64,000 nt of DNA from Dichetophora obliterata. Taxonomy: Eukaryota; Arthropoda; Insecta; Diptera; Sciomyzidae. Within the stretch, counting starts at the first letter, position 1; every line of letters starts with the position of its first letter. The notes beneath the pieces were generated by a model. It saw nothing but the letters and a program-made list of their open reading frames with translations, was not told the DNA's origin and searched no databases. Positions 45,860 to 60,195 of this stretch are shown here, piece by piece. Location of the stretch: the NCBI GenBank assembly GCA_963920525.1, contig OY986437.1, forward strand, positions 111,034,715 to 111,098,714, read 5' to 3'. The position numbers and the translations under genes are program-made.

Positions 45860-47300
45860 TAACATCACTAGTCTAAGTAAATCATTTTTTTAACATATCG
45901 TCGCTGCGCCTACGATATAGTTAAATGGACTAAAATTGGTTATGTTATTTTTGTCAATTTTTTTATAACATATTTTATTAACACTATCTATCGAATATAT
46001 TTTTGAATTTGCGTTTCTTAGATCTCTTTTGGTTACGAAGAAGCGTGGAAGCGTGGAAAAAAAAATAAAAATTTTCGATATTTTTTACCATATTGTTGCG
46101 TGTAAAAGCTAGACAAAATTTCCAAAAACCCTTATTCTGTCAAAAGATGTGTAGAATAGATTTAAAAAAAAAAATAAAATCGGTCGATTTGTTTGTTTTC
46201 AGTAGTGCGGCCTGTTTTGAAAAAGTATGTTTCAAGTAAAACGCGTTTAAAATTACTCTGCTTAGTTAAAGGTACTCTGGCGAATCGGGTTTTAAGCGCT
46301 AGAGAATCTGTATTATAAACGGGATTGATTTATAAATTTGTTTAACTATTTTTGAATAGCTGTACAACAATAATCAAATGTAACAAAAATTAGAATTTAA
46401 AAAAATTGTTTGCCCAAAACCACCCTTAACATACTTTGGAATCGGGCCATCGACATATTGTAGCTTCAACGTTTAAAGTAGCGACTCAAAAACACATTTT
46501 CCTTTTTTAAAGTTATTTTTTTAATGTTATAGTGTGTTTTTATGTTATGTTTATGTTTTGATGTTATAGTGTGTGTGTTTATTGTGTTTTTATCAAAATT
46601 AATTGTTTTCATAAAATTAATAAAATCCTTACATTATTTATTACATTATTAAAATGAGTTGGCAACTATGTAATGAATTGAAAAATGTAAAAAAAAACAA
46701 TAAAAACGCATTAAACACACACACTAAATACGCATGAAAACGGAGTTTGTGGTGCAACGTTTAATTTTGAAAACACGGCTGGCATCACACAACCACTCGA
46801 TAGATAATTCACAAACACTTCATATTTTTTTAAGAACAACATTAAACCAACACGACTGATATATTTACCTTCATTTTGTGTTGAGTAGTTAGCATAAAAC
46901 ACGATAAATTCATTCGATCAAAAAAACTTTTGGAAACAAATGATTACTACTGTTTGGAAGAGCTACACAATGCACGTTTGAACGCTTCGGTGTATCATGA
47001 AAAACTGAGCGGCAATGAAAGCAACACGTGACGGTATGACACTTGGTTATATGAAAGAGCGCTGTCAAAATTTCACAGGTGAAACGGTTCACCCCACCGA
47101 AACGCTTCACCGCACCGCACCCAACGTGTTCTATTTCAAAATTGAGTAATTTATCATGATACTATGAAGGCTGATGAACTTGATCAGTTTTAAATAAAAC
47201 GATATGCATAATTTCCGATTTCTAAGTAATTGTTAAGAAATTCATTTCTGTTTGTCCTAAAATTTTGTTGACATATCGATAATGTCCAGAAAAATGGTTT
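45860..47300. other. AT-rich stretch, no gene seen
   Basis: It has low-complexity tgtgtttttatgtt repeats (46530-46590). A motif ggtgaaacggttcacc and gaaacgcttcaccgcaccgc near 47080-47115 has a loose inverted partner at 44465-44485. If 42905 and 47408 belong to one gene, this is intron. Confidence 0.4.
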
Positions 47301-47407
47301 CCATAAAAACATCTTAGATTTGTTTGTTTTGTTTTGGCCATTTTTGAATCTAGGCCTTAAATTTAAATTTAATGAAATTTATTTTGATGATATTTTTATT
47401 TTCAAAG

Positions 47408-47591
47408 ACACTAGAGTAAAGAATTTGGAAAAATTCTATGACTCTGAGCTAGATTTGTTGTATTTACGGGCGGATCGTGAAGGTATCGCCGTGAACTTCG
47501 TACCAATATTAAGCTGCCAGGAATTGAACCTGCAGGACATCGATAGAATACAATCAAAATTAGCTAACTCGGATAGTAATACATTAAAAAG
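47408..47591 (+). CDS. Candidate internal exon, unrecognised protein
   Basis: It is preceded by tttttattttcaaag (acceptor) and followed by a strong donor, ggtatgt. The 184 bp encode 60 full codons without a stop. The sequence is plainly protein-like: NLEKFYDSELDLLYLRA, then DREGIAVNFVPIL, then LNLQDIDRIQSKLANSDS. It starts after one base of a codon and ends with two, which fits exon 2 or 3 of the 43-kb candidate upstream and the 61930 exon downstream (AG plus G gives Arg). A neighbouring acceptor (gaatctag, 47353) could lengthen it. I cannot name the family. Confidence 0.5.
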
Positions 47592-48253
47592 GTATGTATT
47601 TATTCAGGGGTGTTGTGGAGACTAGTAATTGTCAGAATCGGATTTGAAATCGACGCAGATTTAATTTTGGTGTCATCGATTTTGAAACAGGTTTAATTTT
47701 TAAATTGGTTTTGTATCGACAGAAAACGATTTATCGATTTGGGTGTCGTTTTTAAAAAAAGCAGCTAAGAGTTGTCAGAATTGCTGATGAGCAGTCTTGC
47801 CATATGGTTCGATATATCGGATTTGTTACGCCTTTAAGTCTTGAAGCCCATGATCCGATGTTGTACCAAAATGTTACAATTTCAGGAAAAATAGATTCGA
47901 TGTCTGATTTGGGAAACAAAAACACACGAAATAAAGATTTTTCTATCCGTTGGCAGAACAGCTGTTTCAATTGTCGATTTAGCCCAGTTCGAAATCGATT
48001 TTGTCTGTTTCATGACACCATTAGAAACATATATCGTTTTCAAAACCGATACTATTTGAATTCTGTGTCAGTTTCCACAACATCCCTCATTATCATATTT
48101 CGATAAGTTGTTTCTGCCAGAGGTCATCTAGTTTTTTTTTAAATTAACAAAACCAACCAATATTCTTAACCAAATAATTTTAAGATTTTCGTAACGAAAA
48201 CTTGCTTTAAAGATTTGCCAACACTATCATAGAATAATCTTCCTTATGTCAAA

Positions 48254-48734
48254 CTAAAGGCCCAGTTATAATAGACGTAACGTAATGTGGTCTAATGTCA
48301 ATGTGTCAGCAGTGTGTCCTTTCACTTATTGTTTCAAACAATACTTTCTTATACAAGTGATTATAATAAACGTAATGTAATGTAACGGGCCGTAAAGATC
48401 CATTGGATTTCGATTTCTACGTTACTTTTCATTACGTCTGTTCAAAGAACAACTAAACATTGAGGTTAGATTCGATTATTGCTCTATTTTATATTGTTGA
48501 ACTACGCTTTTTGTTGAGTTTTCGTTATTAATGTGATAGTTCTATATATCCACAGCTATGGATGACAAAGTTTTAATTGAACTTGTACGGGAACGTGCAA
48601 TTATTAACGACAAACAACTGCCTGACTACTACCTATTATAATTGCTACAACGTTTTCTTACATTACGTCCCGTTCCGATGGCAGTTGACAACATTTCGTT
48701 CGTTACATTACGTCCATTATAATTCTACCTTTAG
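48254..48734. mobile_element. MITE derived from a PIF/Harbinger-type element
   Basis: Inverted ends: ctaaaggcccagttataata, gacgtaacgtaatgt at the left, and ctaaaggtagaattataatg, gacgtaatgtaacg reading in from the right. A mirrored gtaatgtaacg lies at 48367-48380. The interior keeps a coding remnant (48558-48641). Confidence 0.8.
48558..48641 (+). pseudogene. MADF-type protein, N-terminal remnant
   Basis: A 27-codon frame starts MDDKVLIELVRERAIINDKQ and runs LPDYY before a stop. This is the typical opening of a MADF/Myb-SANT-like DNA-binding domain. Such proteins are the second gene of PIF/Harbinger elements. Only the first helix is left, so it is a fossil that identifies the parent of the MITE, not a working gene. 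Confidence 0.6.
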
Positions 48735-51700
48735 AGTCGATTTAAAGACTTTTCTGGTATTTTTGTATATTTTGTTATTATATTTTATAATATATTTTAA
48801 CATTTACCTTTAAAACCTCCCACCTTTTTATGTATTTTTTATTTTTATTTTAGTTATTCAAAACTCTCCAATTTTCTTATTCACCCCTATATTTTTTAAA
48901 TAATCTTTTCTATTGCAGCATCACCCTTGCTATCTGTGACACAACCTCAACCATTCTTTACTACCAAATAACTAGCGGTGTTTTGGAGCATAAAAACTGA
49001 AAATAATTACTAATCATAAACTCGAGAAAAAATGGATTCAAGTTGTAAAGATAAAAAAGAAACTGTTAAATTTAAACTATAAAAACTTCTGCAGCTTTTG
49101 GTATAAGTTTTGTAGAAAGTTTTGTCAAAAACTTTTAAAGAAGTAACTCTTATATACTCTTAATGCTTATATCTACATAGGTTATTTAAATTAAATTTAA
49201 CATGTAAGTAAAATACTGCATTAATATTTTTATATAAATATCTTTGTGAAAAACTAAGTTTTCTTTTGTTCCATTATTTCGTTTGATCGACTTATAAGCT
49301 TTGTTAATTTAAAAACATATAAATTGCGATTTTGTAGACACCCACATTTTTGAAAATTGTTTACGACAAATTTTGGAGTCAGCAGAATCGAAATTTATTA
49401 TTTATTTTTTTTTAGATGAACAAGCTCCGAAAAATCGTGTCCATCGCATATTTTAGTTGCTTCACTAAATTACTGATTCCTGCTATAATAATTAACATAT
49501 GTTAACCAAAAATTCAAAAAATTTCTGTAAAAGTTAGATAATTACCTATAATGTTAAAAAAATTACCTAAAATAAACAGTCGCTTTAAAAAAAAATGTAA
49601 TACAGGGTTTTCTTTCGCTTAAAAAACTTAAATGGGCCCATAACGAAAAATGTGATATTTAGATCACCAAATATCGAATACAACTATGATTCAATTTCAC
49701 TTTCACTTGGAAGTGAAATTAAGAACCTGCCTGAATAATTTAAATTATCAATACAGCTATTCCATCTTTGATTCGACGCTCTCAATCACTGGGATTTAAG
49801 CTGTAAGCTTTGCGGAGAATTCTTCATCAATCAAATGCATGAAAGCAGTTTTCGGGCTACACACTTTATCCAATCCATCAACTTTATTTGGAGGAGCTTA
49901 TCCATAGATAGACTCTATCTATGCCAACTGATACTGCAAGTTTTTAAGAATATTTCTTATATTCTCGCTATATATTCTTATATATCACTCATTTCGTGCA
50001 AGACTGTCACAACTCAAAATTTAGTATTTTTCAGGAGAGCCTTATGAAATTTTGAAATGACATCACGACCATTAACTGTAAAGGTAGACTGAAAATTGTT
50101 AAAAATATTTGCAGCCCATTTTATTTTGTACCAAAAATATCATAAATTTTTCATTTTGCGTCAATAGTGAATTTTTAAGCAATATTTTTGCAAGTGTCTG
50201 TTTGAGTTGTGACATTATTACTACAAAAACTCATTTTAAAAAGTGTTGAATTTTGAGTTGTGACGATTTTGCTACATATGATAACATACTTTTGAGCTAG
50301 AGAGATGTCACGTTTTGAGTTGTTTCTTTATTATTACAAAAAAATATTAGGTTACTTGCTTGGACTTTTATTTAAAAAATGATTTATGGTATAATAAGTC
50401 GTTATTGTTGATAAGTTATGCAGAAATTTATAATTAATTTTGGTATAAATAGAAATGAAACGTTATTGATACAAAAAAGTGAAGAAATCGCTAAAAGTCA
50501 AAACGACTCAAGTATCTGTAAAACCGTAAATTAACAGCAAATCGGTCTGGAATTCACTCAAAGTGAAGATATGATAATGCATATTTCTGTATATTTAACT
50601 CAAAAAATCAAATTTTGAGTTGTTTGAGCGATTTGTATAAGCTATAATTTTACACAACTAAATCAAAATAATCACGCAATTCGCATCACGCGAGGTCACG
50701 AAATAACCCCAGAAGAAAATAACCAGAGTACTGTGTCGTTTCTTGCATGCTTTCATACATTACTTGCATAGCACTACTTTTGTGTACGAAAACAAAAGTA
50801 AATGTAGCAATCTACTACTTGATACTTAATATATGCTGAATCTAAACACAAAGGTTAATTTTACTACTTTCTTGCACACTTTGAATGTTAAAAAAGAAGC
50901 AATAGAAAAAAAAGCATAATTTCGTTTCTTTATTTTAATTTATTGTCTTCTTTGTGCATGCTGCTCTTGTTTACGTTTTCTTAGACTGAATAGAGTTCTC
51001 GGAGAAGGAGTACCAGAGAACCATTCGCAAAGCTTTAAAAATTTTAAAAACCGATACTTCAAGCACCCGTATGACCAGTGACTTAAGTAAAATTATTTTC
51101 GTTAAATTTTAATAATAAAATATATTTAATAAAATATGCTTTACAATTTTTAAAAATTCAAAATCGAAAAGCATCGAGTCTCTATGGGAAAAATTATATC
51201 CAGTGGAGACTAGGTGTAAGGTCTACTTATTTCCCTGGGTCAATAATGATTCTGGGTCAAGTGCTGTGTAAAGTAATGGAAAGTTGTATTCGAGCTTGAA
51301 GCTCTTCGTGCTTTGTAAGTGTAATAAAGCATTGATATTGATCTGGAACGCTATATATGCAGGTCCTAGGGCTTATAATAATTTACCAGAATTAATCAAA
51401 AACGATAATTAAGTTAAAACATTTTCCGTTTATTTGACAACAAAAATATCTCATGTCTGGAAAATATAGAAATCTTAATACAATGAAATTTCGAATAAAA
51501 CATCGTTACTTAAAGAAAAAAAATGTTTCAAATTCAAAGTTTCAGCTTTCGATATATTTCATTCGATTTTTTTTGCCTTAAAGTGCAATTAAAGTACTTG
51601 AATTTTAACTGCAGTACCGGTAGCTATAGATTTAAATTTTTAATATTTTTTAAAAAAAGGTCCAAAATAGTTATTTTTCTGCAATATTCTGAAACCTGCA

Positions 51701-52304
51701 ATGCAAATTTTTAAACGTTTTTTTAATTCTCAAAATATGCTTAGCCCACCCTCTTAAGTCTTAATTATATCTTAAGTAATACGTGGAGAGTTGGGTTTTT
51801 ACTTTTATATGTTATTTTCATCGAACTGAAAAGTTACTGTGAATTCGGTTTGCATATATCTATATCGCCATCTAGATAATAGATAGACAATGTATTGAGA
51901 GTATATTGTAAAAATTTAAAAAATTCATCAAAATCAAAAATATTGACGAAGTTATAGCACATAGTCGAGAGCGCTTCATATTGAGCGCTGTGTGTTGTTC
52001 AAACTTTTAAAGCGTTTTTCTCGAAACAAGGTTTTTTTCATCGGATGTTTTAAAAAATTCTATCGAACCGTTTGGACTGAAATTTGAATACGTTGTTCTA
52101 AATGGCGATGGCTCTTGCAGGTAGCAGAATTATAAATAATTTTTCCTATTTTTCCCCCGATTTTCCACAAAAGAGACGCGATTTTTAAAAATTTCTATCT
52201 AGAAGTCCGCCCTTTTGTTATTTTTTAATGAATATGTTTAAATCTGCTACCTGCCAGAATGCCAAGCCTGCAGAACAATAATACAATTAATTTTTATGTT
52301 GCAG
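48735..52304. other. AT-rich stretch with dispersed repeat pieces
   Basis: There is no convincing gene. 49440-49645 repeats the family at 39780-39990. From 49990 to 50640 the word gagttgtgac or its complement gtcacaactc, with shorter gagttgt forms, recurs about six times. At 52120-52260 there is a small inverted pair around ctacctgccagaat. The rest has no structure I can define. Confidence 0.45.
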
Positions 52305-52366
52305 ATGACTTCAAGTACCGTTATCGACCGGGCCAGCAATACACCTTTTTTGTGTCCACTTTGGAT
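52305..52366 (+). CDS. Isolated candidate exon
   Basis: The acceptor tatgttgcag and donor gtaaat bracket 62 bp, which read DFKYRYRPGQQYTFFVSTLD after two bases of a split codon. 'YRPGQQYTF' is reminiscent of the start of large lipid-transfer proteins (vitellogenin-like N-domain), but that is a guess from a short motif. Its phase does not fit the 47408 exon. It may belong to another gene or be a stray duplicate. Confidence 0.25.
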
Positions 52367-54413
52367 GTAAATATATTAAAAAAAGAATAGTAAAAAAAAT
52401 TTTGTTTTTGCAGTTTAACAAATTCTGAAATAAATCTTAAAAATTAGGCCGGAGCACCACATCCTTAATATTACCATTCACAATTTCATTTTGCGAATTA
52501 ACAATATCTTTGAAGGAGCTGTGAAACTAATTATTGTAAAAGATTTGACAATTTTTATTGATTCAAATCATATTTAGTTACTAAAAAAAAGTGCGGGCTA
52601 TTGAATACAGGAAGAGCATACAAATTAAATGTGTTGATTCCAACAGTAGTTGGTAACAATGTGCCCCAGAAACAATTTGTGTCCGTGCAAAAAGTCCAGA
52701 GTAGCGGACACAATTTTATTTTTAAAAGCTACGAGTAGTAACGAAAAACTGCAAAGTTTATGAAAAAAAATAATCGCACATTGATATGAAGCCGAACGGA
52801 AATGAACTTCAGCGAACAGGACCCGAGAAAAAAATCGATATATTCTGTCAATAAAGTAGCTGATATGTATCGAAACTGGTCTGAGTCTTAACTATAATGT
52901 ACCCGAAACATGCCCAACAAGTGAATTGAAAGGCACCTGAAAAAGTACCTTAGTAAATCTTAGTATGTCAATAAAGTGTTAAAAAACGAGCGACTATTTT
53001 CGGACACAATCAACTGAGGGCCCGAAAAGGTCTTCGTTTGTACAATGTGCCTGCCCAAGGTGTTCCAGATCTAGCACTTTTTTCGGTGCAGAGGTCGGAC
53101 ATTTACCGACACGGGCACCGGACATATATCAGACATTTTATTGACACAAAATATGAAATTGTTTCTCGGGGTGGGGATTATGGTTTCTGTTATCAATAAG
53201 CAGCGTGAGTTTCCAGTCGGTTCGAATGCATTCCTCTGAATATATCCTGCATAGAAGCTCGTGAATGTGTTCAAATAGTTTCGCCTCCGTTTTTGAACAA
53301 ATCAGCAGACAGTGTTCGAACTTGTCTGGAAAATTAGATTGGCCCTTTTGGCGGAACGCAATCGATATTATAATTATTAGCGAGATTGTAATCTCGGTTT
53401 CTGTTTCTATATTTATAGTTTCGTCCTTGGAGAAAGAGCACGGCGTTTTTTTTTAAATTTTAGGTATTTGAGGATGAACTTCTGTCAACTTAATAAATTT
53501 AAAAAATTGTAGGTAATATTTTTATTTTATTTCATTGTATAATTGTTATTATTTGTTTAAGGCATAATTATTTTAAACATAATTAATAATAAGTTTTAAT
53601 TAAACTAAATCACTAAAGACAGTACTAAAAAGAATAAAGTGTTTACTATATAAAAAACTTTCATAACGTTCAAAATCAAGCGAATATTTAATAAATTTAA
53701 TGCATGATATAAATTAAAAAAATAGATAATGTAAGTATATATTAATAAAACACACAAAAAAAAAAAATTACTTAAAAACATAATAAATTTTAATGCTTAC
53801 AGCAAAGAGCGCAAAAATGTTCAAGCTTTTATAACTATTTTTCAAGTTCTTTAAAATTGAGCAATATTGATAAAAAATAGGCTTTTGAAAAAGCTCTGGC
53901 TCATGACAAACTATATGCTAGTTATGTCCTTGTATAGTATAATGTATAGACAACTTAAAAGTATGTGGTGTGTTGCTGTTGTTGTATATTTGTAGACACA
54001 ATTTTTTTGTTTCAATGTATATAGTGTAGTATATTAGAAAACTACAAGTGTATGTATGTTGTTGCAATAAAATAAATTATAAATAATAATGATGTCTAAA
54101 AGCTACAATAATTAAATAAGGTGCACTAGAAAAAGATTATGTTTTTAGAGCTTATACTTATGCTATACGCGTTCAAAAATGAAACCATGCAAATTGGGCA
54201 GATATCAATATACAAACATACATCAAAAAAGGCTTTTTCAAATGGATTATTTATGTATGTGTCTTTGTTGCCAAGCACAATACAAAATTGCAATTAATTT
54301 TTCATTAATGCTAAACATGTTGTTATAGCTTAGAACATATTTTCTATAAATATATATATTTATGTATATAATTTGCAATATTTTCAAGCATGCATGTATT
54401 TTAGTTTAATATA
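52367..54413. other. Spacer, partly GC-richer, no gene seen
   Basis: 52600-53450 has a more balanced base composition and short repeated words (cggacacaat, gtcaataaagt), suggesting an old unidentified element. 53460-54400 is very AT-rich low-complexity DNA. Frames at 53071-53456 lack recognisable domains. Confidence 0.4.
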
Positions 54414-55188
54414 TAGTTGCTGTCAAAATAATAGCAGTCTTCTTATTATATTCAGAGATGTTTAGATAAATAATACTTGTCTACAAATTTAGGATCGTGT
54501 AAACCCATTATCATTTCTATTTGCACTTTGAACGCTGGTTCCAAATCTGTACTCAGTTCCCTCCTATATTGTAAAATTTTTAAGATTCAGGGTATTTTTT
54601 GGATAGAAGGAAAAATAATATTTTGTATTTTAGAAAAAAATATCAATTTTTCCATCAATATATCAAACACTTTCGTGTCATGTGCTGTAGCTAGCGGAGC
54701 CAACATTTTCAGATTATCAAACGAAATATCATCCAAAGTTAGAATTTAGAAAGAAACTGTTGATTAGCTTTATTTTTACATGAAAAAAAAGGCATTTTAT
54801 ATTTGGACGATTACAGCTTCGCTAAAAATAAAGATACAAAATTCGTTGATATTTCGTGGAATAATCTCAGAATTTTAGCTCTGCTACAGCACAATCAATT
54901 GACAGAAAATTTTATCTTTTTTTTTAAAATACAAAATATTTTTTTTTATGGTGAGTAGTTTAGATTCTAGAGCAATAATACTAAACACGTGCCAAAAACG
55001 TAAAACACCGTATCTTGAACATTTTACAATATAGGAGGAAACTGAGTACAGATTTGGAACCAGCGTTGAAAGTAAATAAAAGAATGATGATGTTTATACA
55101 GGCTCCGAAATTTGTATTCTAGTATTATTTATCCAAACATGTCTATAACATGAATATAAGAGTACTTCTATTATTTTAACCGCAGCTG
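54414..55188. mobile_element. Foldback with Tc1-like ends, 775 bp
   Basis: The ends read tagttgctgtcaaaataat and, inverted, cagctgcggttaaaataat, both then followed by ag(c/a)agt, with TA outside each (54412-54413 and 55189-55190). Arms are about 200 bp and include aacgctggttccaaatctgt and actcagtt.cctcctatatt. An arm of the same family lies at 62815-63085. There is no transposase; the 90-codon frame at 54477 is arm sequence. Confidence 0.85.
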
Positions 55189-55659
55189 TAAATATGTTTT
55201 ATTTTAAAGTCTCTTAAAGTAACAAAGAAATGCTTTGAGAATTTAAAATATTCTTCAATATTTTTTAACTCTTATTTATTTTTACAATCTTATTTTCTCA
55301 ACTTACGTTTTTATTAAAAATTTACTTTCTTGAAAAAATAATTTTTTCACATTTACTTTTTATCTTTTCCACTCTCTTTAAATACACATTGTTGCTCTTA
55401 ATCCCGCGCTTTTGCGGTTAAATTTTTTTAACTCATGCTTATAAAATTCTAATTAAATCTTTTTTTTTTTATTAACAAAAATTGTTTTATAATTTAGTGT
55501 GTTTGTTGCTGGTTCAAAAAAGGAAAAAGTGCGTTTCTTAATCAATAATTTATGTTTGAAATTCAAACCATTAAATAATTTCAAAAATTTTACTTAAATT
55601 AAATTACAAAAAAAAAAAACTTTTTAAACTGTGTAAATACATTAAACGATCGCTGCAGC
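55189..55659 (-). other. Pkn 3' flank and probable 3' UTR
   Basis: AT-rich DNA immediately downstream (on the minus strand) of the Pkn stop codon. Several tttatt runs give AATAAA-like signals on the minus strand (for example tttatt at 55270 and 55310). The poly(A) site cannot be chosen by eye. Confidence 0.4.
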
Positions 55660-57476
<1,817 letters not shown>

Positions 57477-57944
57477 CTAGAGTCGTCGGCAGCGAAGGAG
57501 GTAAAGAGAGATCATGATTGTAAATTTTAAGTGTAATTCGTGCCTTGTAATTATAAGGTAGAGTATTAAATCCAAAAAAATTAAGTGTAAATTAGTATCT
57601 ATTTCAATAGCAACTTTCAACTCAAAACATATTTTTTAACTATTAATGTTATTTTAGCTATTTGCTAATATTTTAATTAAAAAAAAAATACTTTGTACAT
57701 AACTTCATTGTGTTGAAAGTATGCGATTTTTAAAATATAGTATTTAACTACTTGAATCTGATTTGTTAGTTTACTAGCTGAAATTAAGCCGGCGCTAACC
57801 GGGTCGTGTGTCATTTTTGAGGTGTTTAAATGTGTTTAAGCGCGCTCTTTTTTTTCGGTGGTTATTTATGGTTTTATTCCCCTTATTTCTAACCTTACTA
57901 ATCGGAATCAATAGTAATTCGATTATTTATTATTTAAAGGTGAA
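57477..57944 (-). other. Pkn intron, proximal part
   Basis: The acceptor ctctag at 57477-57482 (minus) shows that intron sequence starts here and runs to higher coordinates. AT-rich, nothing coding seen. Confidence 0.6.
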
Positions 57945-58330
57945 ATAATTGATAAAGTACAATTCTTTTCTGTTTGTAATCGTCATCTAATAATTGCGAT
58001 TACAAATAATCAAAAAATAATTGTTACGGTTACTTCAAATTACGAAAATAATCAAAACGAATCAAGAAAAAATAATCCGTCTACTTTTAGCAACTATTTT
58101 TGATTCTTTTTGATTATTTAAATACATAGTTTCTAAAAGTATTCGGATTATTTTTCTTGATTACTTTCGATTTTTTTAATAATTCTCGTAATTTCAAGTA
58201 ATCGTTATTATTTTTTGATTATTTGTAATCGTAATCAATTACTAATCATAAACTTTTCCCTCAAGGATTATATAATGATTACAATTCCTTTGAAAATATA
58301 ATATAATTGATTACTAATCGTAATTGCAAT
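57945..58330. mobile_element. Foldback MITE rich in aatcaa/gtaatc
   Basis: The arms at about 57978-58090 and 58130-58245 are inverted, sharing gattacaaataatcaaaaaa, aataatcaaaacgaatcaag and aaaaaataatccg with a short loop. The whole element reads as variations on taatcgtaatcaattac. It lies in a Pkn intron. Confidence 0.8.
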
Positions 58331-58730
58331 GTAAAGACATTGCGTCAAACGCATGAGAGTTGTATGGGAGATATCACGCCTAGTTGTGTAGTCTCACTAA
58401 TTCTTATTTAAGTAGCAATTTTTGTCAAGTCCGTTTTCTTTACAAAAAGGCAAAATATTAGGGGTATTCACACTGACTTGGGTAGTTCAGTATGGGTAGA
58501 TTGAGTTCTTTTGATTATTACGAGCACCCTAAATTGCAATTGAGTACTTTATAGAACAGTTTTGAGCAGTGTTGCATGTTTATTTGGTCCCCCCGGTTTT
58601 TTCAGCTGATGAGAAATGAATAACAGCTGGAAGAGGGTTGCCACCAAATTTGTCATTTCGTATGCGCAAGATTTCTTACGTTGTACGTTATTAACTCGTA
58701 AATAAAAGTTATTTTATATACGAGTAATTT
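58331..58730. other. Intronic DNA, no gene seen
   Basis: ggggtattcacactgacttg at 58462 resembles the edge of the MITE at 40412, without a clear partner end. Nothing else recognised. Confidence 0.4.
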
Positions 58731-58731
58731 T

Positions 58732-59050
58732 TGGCGGCCGTAGCCTAGTAGATAGAGTGCGTGGCCCTTAAGCTAAAGAACCGCTGTAGCACGGGTTCAA
58801 TTCCAGCTCAGACAGAATGTTTTTTCAATAAAATTAATTTTTCTGTTCGGTCGTCACCTCTCTGCAAGACAATGGCAAACCTCAGAGAGTAAAAACTGCC
58901 ATGTAAAGCTTCTTGAGAACATAAGCCGTTCGGAGTCGGCATTAAACTCGTAGGTCCAGTTCAAACGTTTAATAACACGCACAACACAATTGATCAATGG
59001 AAGCTTGGTCAAAGTCCTTTCAAGGACTGAAATGACCAATGTATTTTTAT
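58732..59050 (+). repeat. tRNA-derived SINE, copy 2
   Basis: The same family as 25-358 in the same orientation: A-box-like tagcctagtagatagagtg, B-box-like gggttcaattcc, body with gccgttcggagtcggcat, then caaagtcctttcaaggactg, and a T-rich end. It differs from copy 1 by scattered changes and lacks the ctcggtcatttgtgatg block near the 3' end. Confidence 0.82.
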
Positions 59051-59149
59051 TTTATAATTTTTAACGTGAACTTCGCAGCATTTTATAATTTACAAGTACT
59101 CCCGGGCAGACGTTGTCATGCCACAGATCGATCTACTGCCATAAAAAAA

Positions 59150-59330
59150 TATGTAAAAAAATTGTATATACCTGAACTGGCATAACTGGCCCATTTTTAG
59201 TTTAGTTTCCGAAAGTAACCATACGAACTAAATTACAAAATTTCAATTTAACACGACCCAAACCGTCTAAAATATAGTATTTTTATTGATTTGTGGGCGG
59301 TAAAAGGGGGTGTGGCTTTTTTATTAACCG
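59150..59330 (-). repeat. Fragment of the 34-kb dispersed repeat
   Basis: The inverse orientation relative to 34085-34330: gatttgtgggcggtaaaagg, acgacccaaaccgtc and ttccgaaagtaacc all match units there. Confidence 0.7.
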
Positions 59331-60195
59331 ATATATTAACCTTAATAACAGATATTGTAAGTTTGATGGCCTTAGGGGTTGCAGTTCCTGAGATCTTAAG
59401 AGACACCGCACTAGTGATGGGCACAAAACAGATTGAGGTGAGCTTGAGTGAGTTACTCATTTCAAAAAATGAGGTGGTAGATTGCCCCACTTTAAATGAG
59501 GTATGAGTGGACTAAAATTATGTGTAGACTAAAATATGTATTCAAACCACGCGTTCGTTTCGTATTCGAACAAGCGTTCGTTTCGTTTTATATAAACATG
59601 CAGTAAGTTTCTTAAAAAAATTCAAATGCTTTTTATTACATACCTATTAATTTTATGTAAATATTAAAAAAGTGAAATCATAAAATTATAATGCCTTGAA
59701 TGATAAAACACAAAATTTGGATATGAAGTGATTCAATATATTTTTTTGAGGTGTTAATACAATTAATGTTGATGTATGGGACATTTAAGGTACCTCAGGT
59801 ATGAGTTACCCAATACTAATAGTTGCAATACTCAACTGCAATAGTCAACTAATTGAAGCAATATTTGTTTTTCTTCTTCATCGTAAGTGAAAACTTTTCT
59901 TGAATCTTTAATGAATTTAACTTCCCCTATTAGCGGTATAATTAACGATAAAAAGGTCATAAAAACACAGCCTACTTCAATCCGATCCGAAGAGTTAAAA
60001 TTTTTAAAATCTGGCGATAATCCAAAACGAGTAAGAAAGAATTTCGTTTTATGGAAAAAAAATTGCTCAATTATAAAAACCGACAAAGTTTCTGAATTTG
60101 CAACATAATTTAAGTCTTGGTTTGGTGCTGCAATATAATTCTTGCAACTAAACCAGGCTCTAATGTATATCCACACTAAAACTATGCAAACGTTG
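59331..60195. other. AT-rich stretch, no gene seen
   Basis: It has short repeated words (gaacaagcgttcgtttcg, gaggtatgagt) but no bounded element. The minus-strand frame 60176-59832 is long for the composition but shows no domain. I leave it uncalled. Confidence 0.4.

Noticed and set aside
59832..60176. 114-codon minus-strand frame
   Set aside because: No recognisable domain and no second evidence; it could be real, but I could not support it.
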